From NCBI GenBank assembly GCA_963070105.1, contig OY718807.1, forward strand, positions 1,178,001-1,242,000: a stretch of 64,000 nucleotides of DNA, in the 5' to 3' direction. This stretch comes from Litomosoides sigmodontis (lineage: Eukaryota > Nematoda > Chromadorea > Rhabditida > Onchocercidae). The notes below the pieces were generated by a model. It had not been told where the DNA came from, did not search any database, and saw only the letters and a list, made by a program, of their open reading frames with translations. Both the position numbers and the translations under genes were made by a program. Positions 34,374 through 49,855 of the stretch are shown piece after piece. Position 1 is the first letter of the stretch. The number at the start of each line of letters is the position of its first letter.

Positions 34374-34499
34374 GAAATTGGAATTGGAATTGGAATGAAA
34401 TGGAATGGAATGGAATGGAACGGAATGGAATGGAATGGAACGGAATGGAATGGAATGGAATGGAACGGAATGGAATGGAATGGAATAGAATAGAACAGA
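34374..34499. repeat. (GGAAT)n pentanucleotide tract
   Basis: About 125 bases of TGGAA/CGGAA units starting less than 50 bases upstream of the Sox start codon, with GGAAC variants interspersed. It lies in the putative 5' intron or leader. Confidence 0.95.
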
Positions 34500-34691
34500 A
34501 ATAAGATGAATGAGTTGAGAATGCGGCAAAAGATAAGCAATATATGAGAAACAATAGAGATCAATTATTAGTGTAAATGAACAACAACAACACACTAATG
34601 ATAACAGGTTGAATGAAAACAGCGTAGAGAGGGGGATGGATGACGGCGACGACTGTTGTGTTATTGTAAGTTAGGTAATGATAAGTTGCAG

Positions 34692-34918
<227 letters not shown>

Positions 34919-35440
34919 ATGTCAAATGTAAATGTTGTTGAATGAAGGAAGAAAAGGTGAGAGGGAAGAGGGGGAGCGGAAGGTGGGGGTGTCAGTGGCT
35001 GTCGTTTACTGTTAGCAGGAGCCGCAGTAAAAAAGGTAGGATAGAGCGATAGGATAACAGAACACTTCTCCGGCAATTCAGGATGGAATCAGCCTAGCAA
35101 GCTTAGATGTGAAAGTGACAGATGACAGACGACAGTGCTCCCTCCCACGCCCACCTCTACGCATTGAACTGAAACCACAGAATTCGTAGTTTTGCAGGAA
35201 GGAACTGATGGGAGCTGAGACGAATGGAAAGTTCTGTTATCATTGGGTGACAGACAATACGCATGCGCATTTATACAATGCATGCATATCGCGCTAGCTG
35301 TCCCCTTCCTTCCTGATCTTCACCTTTCGTCTCCCATCCCTTCCCTCTCCTCCACTCCTAACGTAGCTAATTGGCAGAGAGATGTTACTGCAAGTACGAT
35401 AAATTCAAGTGAACTGAAATGAATTGAAACTGAGTGGTAG

Positions 35441-35500
35441 AACTGAACTGAACTGAACTGAACTGAAAACTGAACTGAACGGAACGGAGCGGAACAGAAT
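35441..35500. repeat. (ACTGA)n pentanucleotide tract
   Basis: Repeated GAACT units that drift into GGAAC units at the right end. Confidence 0.9.
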
Positions 35501-35719
35501 AGAGTGAAACAGAAAGAGTAGAATAGAATAGGAAGATGACTCGGAAGGAATTCTACAAGAAAGAAGTGGTAGTTGCGGTTGGAAGGAAGTTTGTTGTACG
35601 TGTGTGTGTGCGTGTGTATGTGTGCGCGCCGGGCGTGAAGACCGACTACGATGAATGAATAAAAGAAAGGAGCAAGTATAGGAAGCAATGGGCAAAACGC
35701 CGGCATCCCATCCCATCCC

Positions 35720-35760
35720 AGCGGCAGCAGCAGCAGCAGCAGCAGCGGCAGCAGCAGCAG
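35720..35760. repeat. (GCA)n tract
   Basis: GCA repeats with GGC interruptions in a locally GC-richer patch upstream of the Sox gene. Confidence 0.9.
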
Positions 35761-36211
35761 GACGATAGGAAGGAGGAGGTAAGAACGGGAGGGTGGGGAG
35801 GAATGGGTGGGGCGACCTGAAGAGGTGGGCGAGATGTTTCCTCTTCCGACCGAACTGTTGATGTGGAATGAAAAATTGGGTGGAGTCTTGGTGATCGAGA
35901 GAGGAGGAAGGAGGATGAGGAAAAAGATGGAAAAGGAGGAGGAAGGGAAGAGATATGTGTCTGCGAAGTAATAACTCTCGCTCTATCTTTACCTTTACTC
36001 ATTTCAGGGAAATATTATCTGTCCTTTTAAGATCACTCACCTGTTTACTTCCTTTACCGTTAAGCATTATCAAAAGGTTGGAAAATAAAATTTCCTACAT
36101 TTTAGCGCAATTTTTTAGCAGCCCGAAAGAGGTTAGTTGAGGGAGTGGTGCTGACAGAGATGAATGCAAAAATGGGTGGAATGACTCGATTGTTGATTGG
36201 ACGACGAGCTG

Positions 36212-36305
36212 ATTGGTTGTTGGTTGGTTAGTTGGTTGGTTGGTTGGTTGGCTGGTTGTTTGGTTGGTTGGTTGGTTGGTTGTTGGTTGGTTGGTTGGTT
36301 GGTTG
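36212..36305. repeat. (GGTT)n tetranucleotide tract
   Basis: About 95 bases of GGTT units with single-base variants, followed by a TTG run at 36313-36333. The strand asymmetry (G/T only) is marked. Confidence 0.95.
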
Positions 36306-36508
36306 TGACGATTGTTGTTGTTGTTGTTGTTGCTGTTGAGTTGATGGTATTCTGTTCAGGTAAGCGAAGTAAGTGCTAAGGTACAACTTATGCAGTTGCC
36401 GTACGCTTGTTCCATCACTGCTACGGTCAATTTGGAGTTAATATCTGTGGAAATATTTTGTGTGGCTGAGGAGAAACAGGTTTGGAAGATTGTAGTATAG
36501 ATGAATTA

Positions 36509-36541
36509 GTGCGGTGCGGTGCGGTGCGGTGCGGTACGGTG
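36509..36541. repeat. (GCGGT)n pentanucleotide tract
   Basis: Six GCGGT-type units, the most G-rich repeat in the window. Confidence 0.92.
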
Positions 36542-39500
36542 GAAGAAAGATGCAATCTGCGATAACCTCATAGATGACATTGATCAGTTTGGTACATGTC
36601 ATCAACCAGGCCACAATTGCATCTCTTCTTACGGATACAGCAACGATTACGGTAGACAGGTAGGATGTGCTTCTTGCACAGAATGTCATCCTTTTCAATC
36701 AGAAGAAACTTTGCAGAAGGAGAAAAAGACGAACTTTGAACAAAAAAGCTCAATTAACCAACCATTTTGTTGAATTCACTGGAAAAATTGTTGTAACTCC
36801 CAACACACTCTTCCAACAACAATTTCTATTCTATTGCAACAGTAATCCGAGCAGATAGATATCGATGAAGACTACAAAAGAAAAAATACTTGCAGCGTTA
36901 ATGTTTAGTGCAACTGTCACGAATACATTTCAATTTCATTCTGATTATGTTTACCTATGATGTTACGCAGATATTTACACATCAAGAAATTTTACCGGAA
37001 AATGAAATTTCCTTATAAAAATGAAAAACAAGAAACATTTTGTTAGCCAGAAATTGCTCTAAACATTTGCTTGATAAGGGAAAAAACATAAATAACCGAT
37101 AGTGTTATTGAAGTGGTCAGTATGAATTACATAAATATTTTAAAAATAAAATGAATGGTCAATTTTTCACGCTTAATTAATATTATTAACAAATTTAATA
37201 AAGCATTTTCAAAAGCTTGTCTTCAACCTGATCGAGCTAAAGCATGCATTGCGTTTTTCCTTTTACCAATAACATACAAAAAGTTGTTGCTGTACAATAG
37301 TAAACTGGATAACTGTTTAAACGATCAATAAATGCTAATAGATATTGTTTCCATAACAAAGAAAAAGTGTATTGCTTTGATAATCATTTTAAGCGGTATT
37401 TGCGAAGCGTTTCGAAAACTGCTCGCGCCGTGCTACCACTAAATATTTTACATATCAATTGAATGTAAATCATCATTGATATTCTGTGTCTCGCAAGAAA
37501 ATGAATAAAAATTTTCTTAAAGATGAAATAAACACTGGTAAGCAAGTGATCAATCAATCAATCACTATCAATAGTCATTACGTGCAAGCAAACTTGTTGT
37601 ACACAAATGTAAAAGTGTTCCTTTTTTTCCTCCTCAATTATTTAACTTGAGAAAATGAGAACTTTTTCCATTACCGATTAATTTCATTTGTCAGAAATTT
37701 TAGTAATTTTGGGTTTTTTATTTAAATTAATATATTGCTAATAGGGTTGTCTAAATTCATTTAAAATAACATTTAATGAATTGATTGATATTGGAACGAG
37801 AGGAATTTGTTATGAAATTATAAATGATTTCACAGCTACGAAGCATTCTTGTTTACTCAGAAATTCCAAGCGAATTCTTAATTCCCAGCATTTATAGGCT
37901 TAATTACTGAGAACTTTAATTAAGAGAGCTGAAAGTAATTTTCGCATCATGACTACTGCAACTGAAATTCCCATGCTACAGCAAATGGTTTTACTATGTG
38001 TCTAGAATTGCTAATGCAAATTATTTAAATATTATTTGAAGCTCCATTATTAATTCAAATTACTCGTCAATAAATTCACACAAAAAAGACCATAAAACAA
38101 AACAAATTCAAATTATTAATTTTGTTTCCTTTTAAGAAAAAGATATAAATCATGGAAATGAAACAAAATGAAATTGCCACTGAAATTGATAACAATTTAG
38201 ACATTCATTAGTCATAACTGTAGCATTCATTACTTCTTACAAATACAAGTGACGATTTGAACGTGTAGTGTACGGTCATTAGACTGAAAACAAAAAGTTT
38301 AAATTAACAGCAACAAAAGTGAAACGCACTTAATTTAGCCTAAAACAATCGTAGCGCTTTCAGTGTAGCAGTAACTTTTGCTTACAGTAGTAGCACCGAA
38401 ACCGATTTGAATAATGCTGCTTAGCAAATGGCAAGTTGATAAAACATTTCGCAAGTGCTACCCTCCCGGTGTATTCTCATACTCATCGCAAGCTGAAACC
38501 ACTTTACTACGCCTTTGAAAACGATACGTTGCAGAATGGTGCAGTGGAACTGGCTGATTCATATCCTCTCAAACTTCGCGTTGTTCAGGCACGTCTCTAA
38601 GTCTAATGTAAACAAACATTTCAACAATCTCAAACAACACCATTTTTCCACATTACCAAAATTGCCATGTAATTGGTGAGAAATGGTTTGGAAAAGTAAC
38701 AGTTAAATGTAATTTGAAAGGAACGAAAACTACTATTGTTTGGGTTGAATTTCGTTTGCTAGGAAGATAATCGTTTTAAGAATTTCAGACTTAAAAAAAA
38801 TTTTCTAATATTTCATAATTTTATTTTGTATTTTTCAGAAAAAAAAGTTCAATACTGTTGATGTTTGAAGAAATAACAGACAAAAAATGAAGAATCAAAC
38901 TAATTAAAGTATAAAAAAGGTTAAACGAACAAATGTTAAAAATTTTCATAAAGTGAACAAATAAAAATTATGCAGCTAATTTTATATAGTTCCATTAATG
39001 AAATTATATTTGTGCTCAACTGAACTGGAAAGTTAAAAAGTGAAGTGCATGAAACATTAGTCACTTTAATCAATGAATTGCTTGATTTGTTTGCTTTTCA
39101 GTTTTGCAATAATTTATAAATTAAAAGACAAAAATTGGAATGTTTGAAAATTTGAAATAAAATTTTTTGATTGTAATCTTGTTCGACGTAAGTTTACATT
39201 TTCCTTTAGTATTAGATAGTAGTTCATTAAGCAATTACTTGATCTGACTACGTGAAAAGGATCATAATAGAATGCAAGAGTTAACGTTCACTTTACTCAG
39301 CATTTCTAGGTCATCGCAATGGGCTGTTCGTTGTTCGAAAAATGAGTTATCGTTTTCCATTCTTTCAACGAGGCAAAACTACTTTTCCACTATCTGACTA
39401 CTTTTTTTTACAGAATCAATTTTACCAAAATGATTACATAGTTCGGCTGTCGTAGGAAAATATCCAATAACCTGCTTTGCACAGTATTTCGTCATTAAAA

Positions 39501-42500
39501 CTTGTCTTTTCTCACGAATTTACAGAAAATTTTTCACAAAAAAAAAACACGAAAGTATAAATGAATTTTCCACGTCACGCAATTTCCAACTACGTAATGG
39601 AGAAGTACTGTCAGAGAAAACTTCGGTGAAATTCCTGATATACAACACTTACCCAGTATGAGCTATACGGTGAAAAGTTGCAAGAGAACATAGACTGTAC
39701 AAGAAATAATCTTCAGCAGTACATTGCTGGCTGGGTCAGTATTTCATTGTCTTTTGAAGATGAGAATATCTGATGTTTGATAGGAACTGATATGATATTT
39801 TATTAGTTTCAGATGTCTACTACTGCTTACACTAACTTGCGATTTGCCTAAATTAATTTTTTCATAAAATTTGAGCTATAAAATGGTGCGATATCAGCAG
39901 CAACAATAAATATGAAGATGGGAAGAAGGGCGAGGAGCATTGTAGAAGAAAACCGATGATCAAAGAGTGATGAAATAAAATTATTTTATAGATGTATAAC
40001 AAAAAAGAATTTAAAAGGTCAAGCAAAACAATGAAATCGAAACATTGCTGGAAATCGAAATGCCAGTTGCTTCTGAAGAACAAAAAAGGAATGAAATTTT
40101 TAAATTTAAATTCCATGGAATTAAGTTTGAGAAACCAACAGAATCTGGCGCATCAAATTCTTTGGAGCAATTCTTTTTGTTTGAAACAACGAGTCACAAT
40201 GAATAACGCTGATCTGTTATTGAACCTATGAACTATTTGAAATAATGCTATTATCACCATGAAACATTCAACTATCAACGAGTTAGCAAGCTACCGCCCA
40301 ACTGCTACAGGTAGGTTTGCATTTGCAGAACTCATCTCTCTGCTGCACCTATTAATTGCTAATTAAGGAAGGTAGTAACTGTGGATTCTGGTTGAAAATG
40401 ATTGCTGAAAATTTTGCAAGCAACGAGTAACAATACAATAGTGGCTAATGTGGCTCGTTCTAAGTCTAAGTGATAATAAAAAGTCATTCAGAGAAGAGAT
40501 GACCAAAGACCTGCTCATGAAAATTGTTCAACTAAATATCATGTGACATGGATCAGAAGCATTTTCATTTTCACAATTCAAATCAGCATTCAACGTCTAA
40601 TAAGAGAAAGGAACGGAGAGAGAAAGACAGAGAGAGAGAGAGGGAGAGGAGAATGAGAGAGAAAGAACATATTGAAACACGGAAAAATGCACATTCATTA
40701 ATGCAATAGAAACAAGTAGTACAATAACTGTAAGAAAATTAACAAGTAAAAATTGATTGTACCAATGTTTTCTTTAAAGAAAAAAGTAAATAAAATTACT
40801 TTGGCAAAATTTTTGCAGTTTTTAAATGAAAATTAACATATGCAAATCTTAGCAATAAGCGACAGATATTAGCGTGGAAATTTTATTTATTAAAAAAATA
40901 TGAATGTATTTGAAAGGAGGCGTGCTACAAGCTCAGATCCATAGGAATAGTGAAACTAAGAGTTGCAATTCCGGAACCACCGGCTCTGCAAATTCATAAT
41001 CTCCACCCACCTCCTTTAGAAAATCAACATTACTATTGTATTGTTTTCTATTGTGAAAACTTCTTCTAGCACTGGTAAAGACGACGATGTCCCCCGCCCC
41101 GAGACGTTCCTCTATTCGCCAACGAAACCCGTCCACACTCCCCGCTCCCCGGACCTTCTTCCTCCACCATTCATCTCTCAATTTTCAATCCTTTTTCATT
41201 TATGTCACCGGGAGTAGCGCCATTTCCGATTTAATTTTCAATAGAAATTCAATGAGCTATCTTTCCTCATTCATCTCATTCTTTCTTTACCTATACGTCT
41301 CTCTCTGTTCCATTCAACTCCACTCTTAAATCTTCAATTACTTGCTACTCTTTTGTCTTACACACATTTTCCTCAGTTTATTCCCTCCCCTTTTTTGCTA
41401 ACTTTTCAGTCGAATGCTTTGTATCTGTCATCACATGAATGCTCGCTTCACTCCTTCTCATGCCTGACCGTTGTCTGTTAAGACATTGAAGAGGAATAAA
41501 ATGAAATGAAATGAAAGCGAAGGGAAGGAAAGGAAAAGGAAACAAATAGCTCCACTTCCCCAATCACTTTCGCTTTCATTCCTTTTCGACAGCATTAATT
41601 TACAATAATTTTATTACAAAAATAAAATTAACCCTATTTCTCTCACAATACAATGAATGGATAAGTAAGGCTAATTATATTTACCACATTTACCCTTATC
41701 AGAGTTAAATTAAGTGCCTTGAATAACATTACATCATGCCGAAGCTCTCTCTTTCAATAATTAACGATTGTAGAAAGTTAGTGCGAGCACTGGTCAAGTT
41801 ATTTGTCCAAAAAAAAAGTGAAATGTCACCATTGGAGAAGAATTATTCGTTTACTTTTGATTCATTTATTATACGTTTGGAAAAATTTTGCAAAAAGAAA
41901 AGAAATAATGTTCCTTGTTTTTTTTTCAACTGAAAAAAAAATGATTCACTGAAGAAGTGATAACTACGGTACAGGATGATTCATTTCAAAAATGATCACT
42001 CATCTTCTATTGCTCCTGGAATTGGGCACTAGTAATACTAGTACTAATTTTACCCGTAAAATTTTTCACTTTAGAAATGTTTAAAGAAAATATTTAACTT
42101 TTTCTCATTTTTCTTCTTCACATCAAGAAACTAATATGATTGCATTAATTACACTAAACTCATACATGCAAGGCGGAAAATGTTCAAAGACTATAATTAT
42201 GGATGATAGCTCAGTCAATTATCAAAGAGAGAGAAAAAGAGAGAGAGATAGAGAAAGGGATAGTCACTGGAAATGAGGGAATTGAGGGAAGAGCGTTTCT
42301 TCAGTAGCAATAAATATCACTCTCAACAAACCTCTACTTCTCCTTCAAGTACAATATCTGCACGAAATGAGTTTGCTTTTTTTTCGTGTTGCTGAAAATG
42401 CGAACAAAAGTAAGTTGCGTGTTTGCGCATCACTTCAACTGTGACCAACAACACGCTCACTTCTTCAGTTCCGATTTTTGAATACCTCTGAACTGTAATT

Positions 42501-43077
42501 AGTTTTGTACTGCACAGTGTTGCTGATCGCTGATCGTTGACAACAATTATTCAGAAGGAAGAAAAAGGAGAGATGCAAATCCCACTGTAGCACATTTCGG
42601 TGCTGTATAAAATGATCAAACGACAACTCAACGGTCAGCCGAAGGACGTAATTATTCAATGTTTGAACGAACATCAACTTGCCTGACAGCAATATTACCA
42701 TCATTTCTTACCCTAATTATGCAAATTAGGCCTTGGGAAATATGCAACATCGCCACATCTTCTCAACAGATAATCCGTTATGGAAAGTTTTCCGTGTTTA
42801 CCTTCTTCAATTCTTCTGTCATTCATTCCTTCCGTCAATTATTCCCTTTTCTCTTCTTGTTCCAAAAATCTCTCAACTATCAATAAATAAAATTAAGATA
42901 AATGTGAAGGTCGTGACCTCGATGTTGGGCGTCAATTAACGCTACGGGAAGCCGATTGTAAGTAGTGCATAGTAGCAAATTACCACTTCTAATAAGCAGC
43001 AATACTCGCCAACCAATTCCATCATTCTTTGATGTCACGCAATCACACGTTGCTAATCCTTGCAAATAACTTGCACG

Positions 43078-43094
43078 TACACACACACGCACAT

Positions 43095-43134
<40 letters not shown>
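43078..43134. repeat. (AC)n microsatellite
   Basis: 57 bases of AC repeat with a few GC/AT interruptions at the left end. Confidence 0.95.
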
Positions 43135-43136
<2 letters not shown>

Positions 43137-45016
43137 TTATCAGATTAGCTAACAAAGAAGTAATTTGAGTTGCTTGAGAGAACAAAACAGAAGGTTGTAG
43201 GAGATAATTTCACTGCCATTTAATTCCTTGACAAATGACCTGTTTACAGATTACGAATATTAAATATCAAGTTTATGACTGATACTTGGCAAAACGTTGC
43301 TGAAATTTCAAAATTAATAAATTTGCTGAAGACCTCTTGTAAGATTTCTGCATGAAATTTCAAGCTAATTTATGAAGTTCCAAAATTAAAAAAACAAACA
43401 ACACCATATAATTGAATTGTTTAACACTATGATTCTGCACGTTTCTCAGGTATACTATTCTTTTCTTTGTTGCTTGAAAATATCCTTTAACTAATCGCAG
43501 AAATTGTAAATAATCGAGTGGACAGTGCCCATCATCTTTCTCCTTTCCTCTCCTCTCTTTATCACTTCTCACACCATAAATTTTAGTAATAAATCTAAAA
43601 TTTATGGATTTTTGAGAATTTATGATCTACAATAATCAGTGGTGGCCTGCTTTTTTTCCTTATCCTCTTGCTGAATGTCAACGTTGGATTACGGTAAAGA
43701 GATTGCAGATGTATTTGAGTGTGTGTGTGTTTGTCTGTCTATTTATGCAAAGAGAATGAACTACTGAATTTTATCATTAGGAGAGAGAGGGAGATAGAGA
43801 GGGTCTATGCGGTTATTGCATGGAAAGAGAGAATGACCACGTCTTCCGAACTTTTTCAAAGTATCTCAAACATCGATTTCTTTCCAATTTTTTCCTTTCT
43901 AAATGGTAGAAAGGAAGGAATGAAGAGGGCTAGAGATATAAAGACAAGATTTGCACCATCAACTATAGGAAATTTGAAATTTCATTAGCAAATAATATTT
44001 TTGATGTGTTAATTGTGGGGGAGAGGGGGAGAGGGGGAGGAGGAAGAATGTCTCGTTTATCGTTTGATAAAACTTTCATTTTTTGAGCGAACACCGATTA
44101 TGCATTCATTTTCTTCCTTTCTGCGACACTCCAATGACACCTCTTTCCTGAGTGAATTTTCAAAATTAACTCATCCATTTGATAAATTCCTAGTATGCTG
44201 GTACGGCAACTGAACATCCACAGAAGTTTAGTTAAATGATGGCGGGTAAATATTTATGAATTGATTTGATTGGCTTCAACAAGCGTTCCATAGAGGAAGC
44301 GAAAGTAATGAAAAAGTAGTAAGGAAATTTTTAAATTTATTCACAAAGTAAAAAAAAAGAACGAAACGAGGGGCAATTTGTGCAAATGTACATAGCACAC
44401 CTTGGCTAACAATTGAACAATTTAAAAGCTCTAATGTAAAATATCAGCAAACAATTTTAATTTACCGTAATGAGTACAATTGAATGCAAAAGAAATGACG
44501 TAAAATTTTCAACAACCATTCTAGCAATACACAAAGAACGCCAACTACAAATCTGAGTGAAAAATTGTTGAAAAGTTAAATTTTGAAATCTAAAATTTTT
44601 TTTTGAATAAATAAAGTGAAATTTGAAATAAATTTGAAAATATATTTTACATTGGTGTAGTGAAAAATAATTTTGCTAAATGATATATTTTATTTCATTC
44701 CCTATTATTTAGAAGACCTTCAATTTGACCAACTTCAATCTAACCTATAACTCATATATAACTCAATAACTCAATGAGAGAGCAGTGAAAAAGACAAATA
44801 TAAAGCAATAATGCTGTAGCCTGTTTTTTTTTTCGCGTAAAAAAATTAAACATTGGAAAGGAAAGGGAGGAAAAGGGGGAATTTTTATTTTTTGATAATT
44901 GACAGCAGTAGCATAATGAAATTCGTACAATTGTTGAAACACAGTGGACAAGCATTGTGTGACGAGAAAACAGGACAGCATTGCAGCAAACGGTGTTGAC
45001 AATAATGATAATCGTT

Positions 45017-45046
45017 ATCATCATCATCATCATCATCATCATCATA
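45017..45046. repeat. (ATC)n microsatellite
   Basis: Ten ATC units followed by short AGT and TTG runs to about 45115. Confidence 0.93.
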
Positions 45047-48000
45047 ACAGTAATAACAGTAATAGTAGTAGTAGTAGTGGTAGTAGCGGTAGTTGTTGTT
45101 GTTGTTGTTGTAGTGCAGTAGGGTGAGGCGGTCGAGAATCAAAAAGCATGGATTATTCAGTCTCTGTGCATTCATCAAGCAAAAGTGGGCAAGGAAAACG
45201 AAGAATGAAAATGTATTTGAATTATGATGAATGGAATGGAATCAGTTGAGTTGAGTTGAATGAGTGAGTGGGATGAAATGAAATCGATTGAAACGGAAAT
45301 GAAAAGATTTAATATTTGAAGAGAAAAGAAAGGAGAAGAGAGAATGTATGAAATATGAACAGATAAATAATACAATCCAATGATGCATAAGTGGTAGTGG
45401 TGCTGCGAGATTTAGGAACAGCGCAACAAAGCATGCATGCATGATTTGAAATTTAACAACAATCAACTGTCCACACACGCATGTGCTCTCAGGTCACCGC
45501 CATTGAACCCGTTGACGATAATCACAATGACGATAATGATAATAATAATAATAATAATCACTGTATAATAACAATAATTATTGTATAATAATAGCAATAA
45601 TGATAATGTTAGTAACAATAACAATTGTGAACATGGAAATAGCAAGCTGATTGATGTGCATGTGCGCCTCGTTGTAGCAAGCATTTTGCAGTAGTTCATT
45701 CAATCATTTCACAGCAACCTCTTAATTGTTTTTTTTTCTTTGTAAATAAAAGTGAAAATGTTTTTTTTCCTTTCAAAATTTCACACTTAGATTGGGAGCT
45801 AAACATTTATGCATGAGAAATATATCATTTTTAGCAATTTTCACTTAATCAATTTTGAAAAATAGCCATGATGAAATGTAAAATTAGCAAAGTTGCAACA
45901 GGGAAATGAGCACATAAACATTTTTTAATTCCATTCAATTACTTTCAATTTTCAACCAACTACATCTCTTTAATTCCTTTCTTTTTCCAAATTAACTTAT
46001 TCACCTTTTATCGCGCTGAATAAAATTGCATGTGAAAAATTAAAATTGCTATTGTGATTTCATTGCAGTTAAATAACACTTCAAGCAAACGCTTGCTCAT
46101 TTGTGCACACATTGGTGTGATAAGGAAGCATAAGTACTGTACATTAATCCTCCTGGCTAACTCTACATTTCCACGCCGATTTTTTTTTTTTTAAATCGTT
46201 TATTCATTTGCATCTTCAAGAAAAAAGGAGCTATTCCTCCTCTCTTTTCCATCACAATTTTTCCTCAAAAAAAAAGGTTCCGACGATTCGCATCGTTTTC
46301 GTTCATTTATGATTTTGCTTTTTTTTTGAAAAAATTGTATTTCTTCTTTAAAAAAAAATTCCCACAACTAATTGGAAAAACTGAAAGAAAAAGAAGCGCG
46401 TTGCTAATGCAGTAACTTTTTCACACTGATAAAAGTTAAATTTCAAAAAGTTGAAACATCAAAGAGAGACATGCATCCATTATTTGCGAAGAGGGGATTT
46501 GGTCGACGATCTTCTGTTGCAGTGAGTGAAGTAGCAGGTAGTAGAAGAAACGACGCGTAGTTATACGTGTTAAGACGTAACGGGAAACACGTGTAATAGA
46601 AACTTTCGCAAAGTCCTTAAAGTCCCACCTGTTGCATATTTCCACTTCGATCACTTAATTACTTTAGTAAGTGACCACTATTCATGTGGCAATAATACGA
46701 AATTGTTCTGTAAATCAAATTCATTCAATGAAACGATCAAATTTAGAAAAGAAAAAAAAGAAATTTCCGATGAGGGAGAAAATTTAATGTATATACGCAT
46801 ACAAAGTGATAAAAAATGTAGAGAGAGAGAGAGAGAGGGAAGGAGAGGAAGGAAAAGAGAGCTCCTGTTGCAAGTATAACGTATGTTAGTTGTAATTTCT
46901 CTCAATTTTCAGTTCTAATATTCTATAAATTATAAATTCAAGAAAATGTGATATAGATTGTAAGGGAAAATCTTTTTAGAACACAATTAATTTTCCACGA
47001 CATTTCACTCTTCTCCCTCCCTCCTTCTTTCTCTCTCTCTCTGTTTCATCATTTCTCATTGGATGAAACTGTGGCGTTCAGACGGAAGAAGTAAGGGTGA
47101 TGTTGTAAGCAGTGATGGTGTAGTAGTAGTAGTGTAGTGAGTTGAAGACATTTTAAGCATCATTGAATTCTGTTAAAAGCGCAATTGATGAAGCATTAAG
47201 CACTCAACTCATAACAGGAAGAGTTTGAAAGGTGGAAATGCGGCTCGATGAGCACATCGTTTCACATGCAATTGCTAGCATGCAATCTGCTCTCCTCGTC
47301 CCTCATTGTTAGAGTAAAGTTGGGTGAAAATCGAAGAAGGAATTGTGAAGTGACAGGGATTAGCATGGATGGGAATCGAAATTAATAACTGCAATTTAGA
47401 TGAGCTATTCAACGTTTGATATCAGAATGATTCGTCGCTTTTTGATTTAGTTCAATTTTGAAAATATTTTCCTTCTTCTTTTCCTCGAATTATAATCATC
47501 TTCTCAGTAAGAATTGATTGGCTATCATACTGGAAGGAATAATTTAACTAGTTTTTTTTTTTTACTTAATTTATTGCTGATATTATTCACTTTAATGCTG
47601 TTGTGTAGCAGCAATTAGCATATGCAATGATATGCGTAAAAGATTAGCTTCTATTAATCCTCAATTCATTATCAGCCCATTCATGTTTGTTTCATTCAAT
47701 TCAGTTTCATTTTCTATTTCATTTTCAAATTAGCAATGGCAGGCAACAGATTGAAGAGAAAAAAAAAGTAGGAAGAGAGCGAGAGAGGGCGGAAAGAGGT
47801 TATAATTCGTAATTACATTTAGCAATTAAGTAATTTTAAAATGATCGTTTGCTTTTTTAATAGTTTACTGATGATGATGACATCGATAGTTAGGCAAGCA
47901 CATCAAATGTTCGACACCCTTCAAATTTAGAATCCATTAGTCGTCATTACCGTTAATGATCTGTGTTATTACATCATTTACTCATATCTGTAGTTTTAAA

Positions 48001-49265
48001 AGGAGGTGTTTTTGTGAAATTTTAACTGCCTCTCCCTTTTGTTTTTGCGTCCCTCGGTAGTGCAGGTTTCATTTGAAATTAACTCATTTTTTTCACTTCT
48101 AATCCACCTGAAACGCTTCATTTATATCTTTAGCTCGAAGGAAATTAATAATGAGACAGACGCTAATTAATGTAGTTTGTTAAAATATTTAATTAACAAT
48201 AACAAAGTAATGTAATTAGCGCTAATAATGGCTGAACTAACTTGTTAAAGGCAAACGACAAGAACGTTGTTTGTTGTATCATTGCTGATGTTGATGTTGT
48301 TTCACTCATTTCATTTGCCGCTTTTCATCTCAGTTGTAACCATTAGCTGATGTGGCGCAAATGGTACCTTTTCCATTTCCGTCATCCGTGCTTCCTTCCT
48401 CTTTCATGTTTTGCATCAAAAGAATTCCGTCATTTTATTCTACCTCTATTTTCTTCCGGAATTTCAAATATCATAGCAAGTTTCTTCGTTGTTTTTTGCA
48501 CTAATTAGTAGGAGTTAAAGTAACTGCTGGTCGCATTCAAAATTTACACGATGTAAAATGAAGGCGTGACATCTGATTAATGATCAACTTATTCTAATTT
48601 TCCACTTTCATTTCACATCTTATCTTACATTTTCATTCACATTTTTTTTATTAAATTTTACTCGAAATAATATCCTTCTTGTTTAACTGGCATATTCAAA
48701 TCAGTAATTTCGGTTAAAATTTGTTTGAAAGTGAGAAAAATGGTGTATTATCGAGAAGAATGCTTGATAACATACGTTTGAAATGACTGAAATGGATGGA
48801 TGTGACGTGATGTCAGTGCCGTCAACAGATGACTGTCTGTCTGTACAGTGTGTATTATGCAAATGAGCACCTGAATTGCATCAGTAAACCGGATATCGCT
48901 GCTTACATTGAGCAGCAATTGGATAGTGAAAAAATTTCTAGTAATTAAATATATTCATGTGCATATTTCATCGTGAATGACAAATCGTAGGCTTTTTTAG
49001 ACGAATTCCACCCTAATTTTTCCTTTTGCTTTTGAATTTCCGCTGTTACAAAGATCAATAATAATGAAAATTTTTTGAGTTGCTTAACAACTCTCCCAAC
49101 ACTCTCTTGCTAGCTATCAAATTAGCAAAACTATTTGGAACTTATTAAATGTTTGTGAGAATACAAAGGATAGTGTACAATGAGGAAAAACATTTCAGTA
49201 AATCTAAAACAATACACTGATAATTACTACTACTTCTGCTGCTGTTGATAATGACGATGACGATG

Positions 49266-49267
<2 letters not shown>

Positions 49268-49304
<37 letters not shown>
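49268..49304. repeat. (GT)n microsatellite
   Basis: 37 bases of GT repeat. Confidence 0.96.
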
Positions 49305-49305
<1 letters not shown>

Positions 49306-49855
49306 TGAGAGCAAGCATATTTTTCCTTTTATTACCTATAAATTTTTCAAAAAAAAAAAGTTTAAAAATATTTTGAGGAAAAATTACGGTACTTCGTTGT
49401 GCGATTGTTGAAGTACGTAATCAAGCATTTGAAAATAGGCACAGAGATGGTGAGATGAGAGGAATGGGAGATAATTGGTTGGATGATCTGCAGTTCAAGG
49501 AGGTCATCCAACTCGTCCAGTCCACTTCAACTGCAATACTTCTGCATTCACTGATGAATAAATTATACATTTTTCTTTTTTTGGAGTGTGAACTAGAAAT
49601 CGTGTCAGCATGATTGGACTCTATCAGAGGTTGACCAGTGGCTTAAAGTTGCTTCACTTCCATATTACTTTTGAATTAAATTTTTATTAAAGCACAAACA
49701 ATTTGAAACTTAGAACATTTAACTTGACATTAATTACCTAATTATGAGTCAAGTCATACTTTTCTTGGCCTACCAATTCCTTTTTAAATTCAGTGATAAT
49801 TCGAAGCTTTTAAACAGACATTGATGTTACAGCAAAAGAAGGAACTATTAATTTC

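Noticed and set aside
35320..36002. Overlapping minus-strand frames rich in Phe, Ser and Pro
   Set aside because: They read through purine-rich pentamer and GCA repeats and match nothing recognisable.
36212..36305. Telomere-like interpretation of the GGTT tract
   Set aside because: Nematode telomeres are TTAGGC; this is a GGTT tetranucleotide microsatellite.
36438..36773. Cys-containing frames on both strands near the GCGGT repeat
   Set aside because: Both strands are open over the same bases, with no domain pattern or good splice partners; treated as chance.
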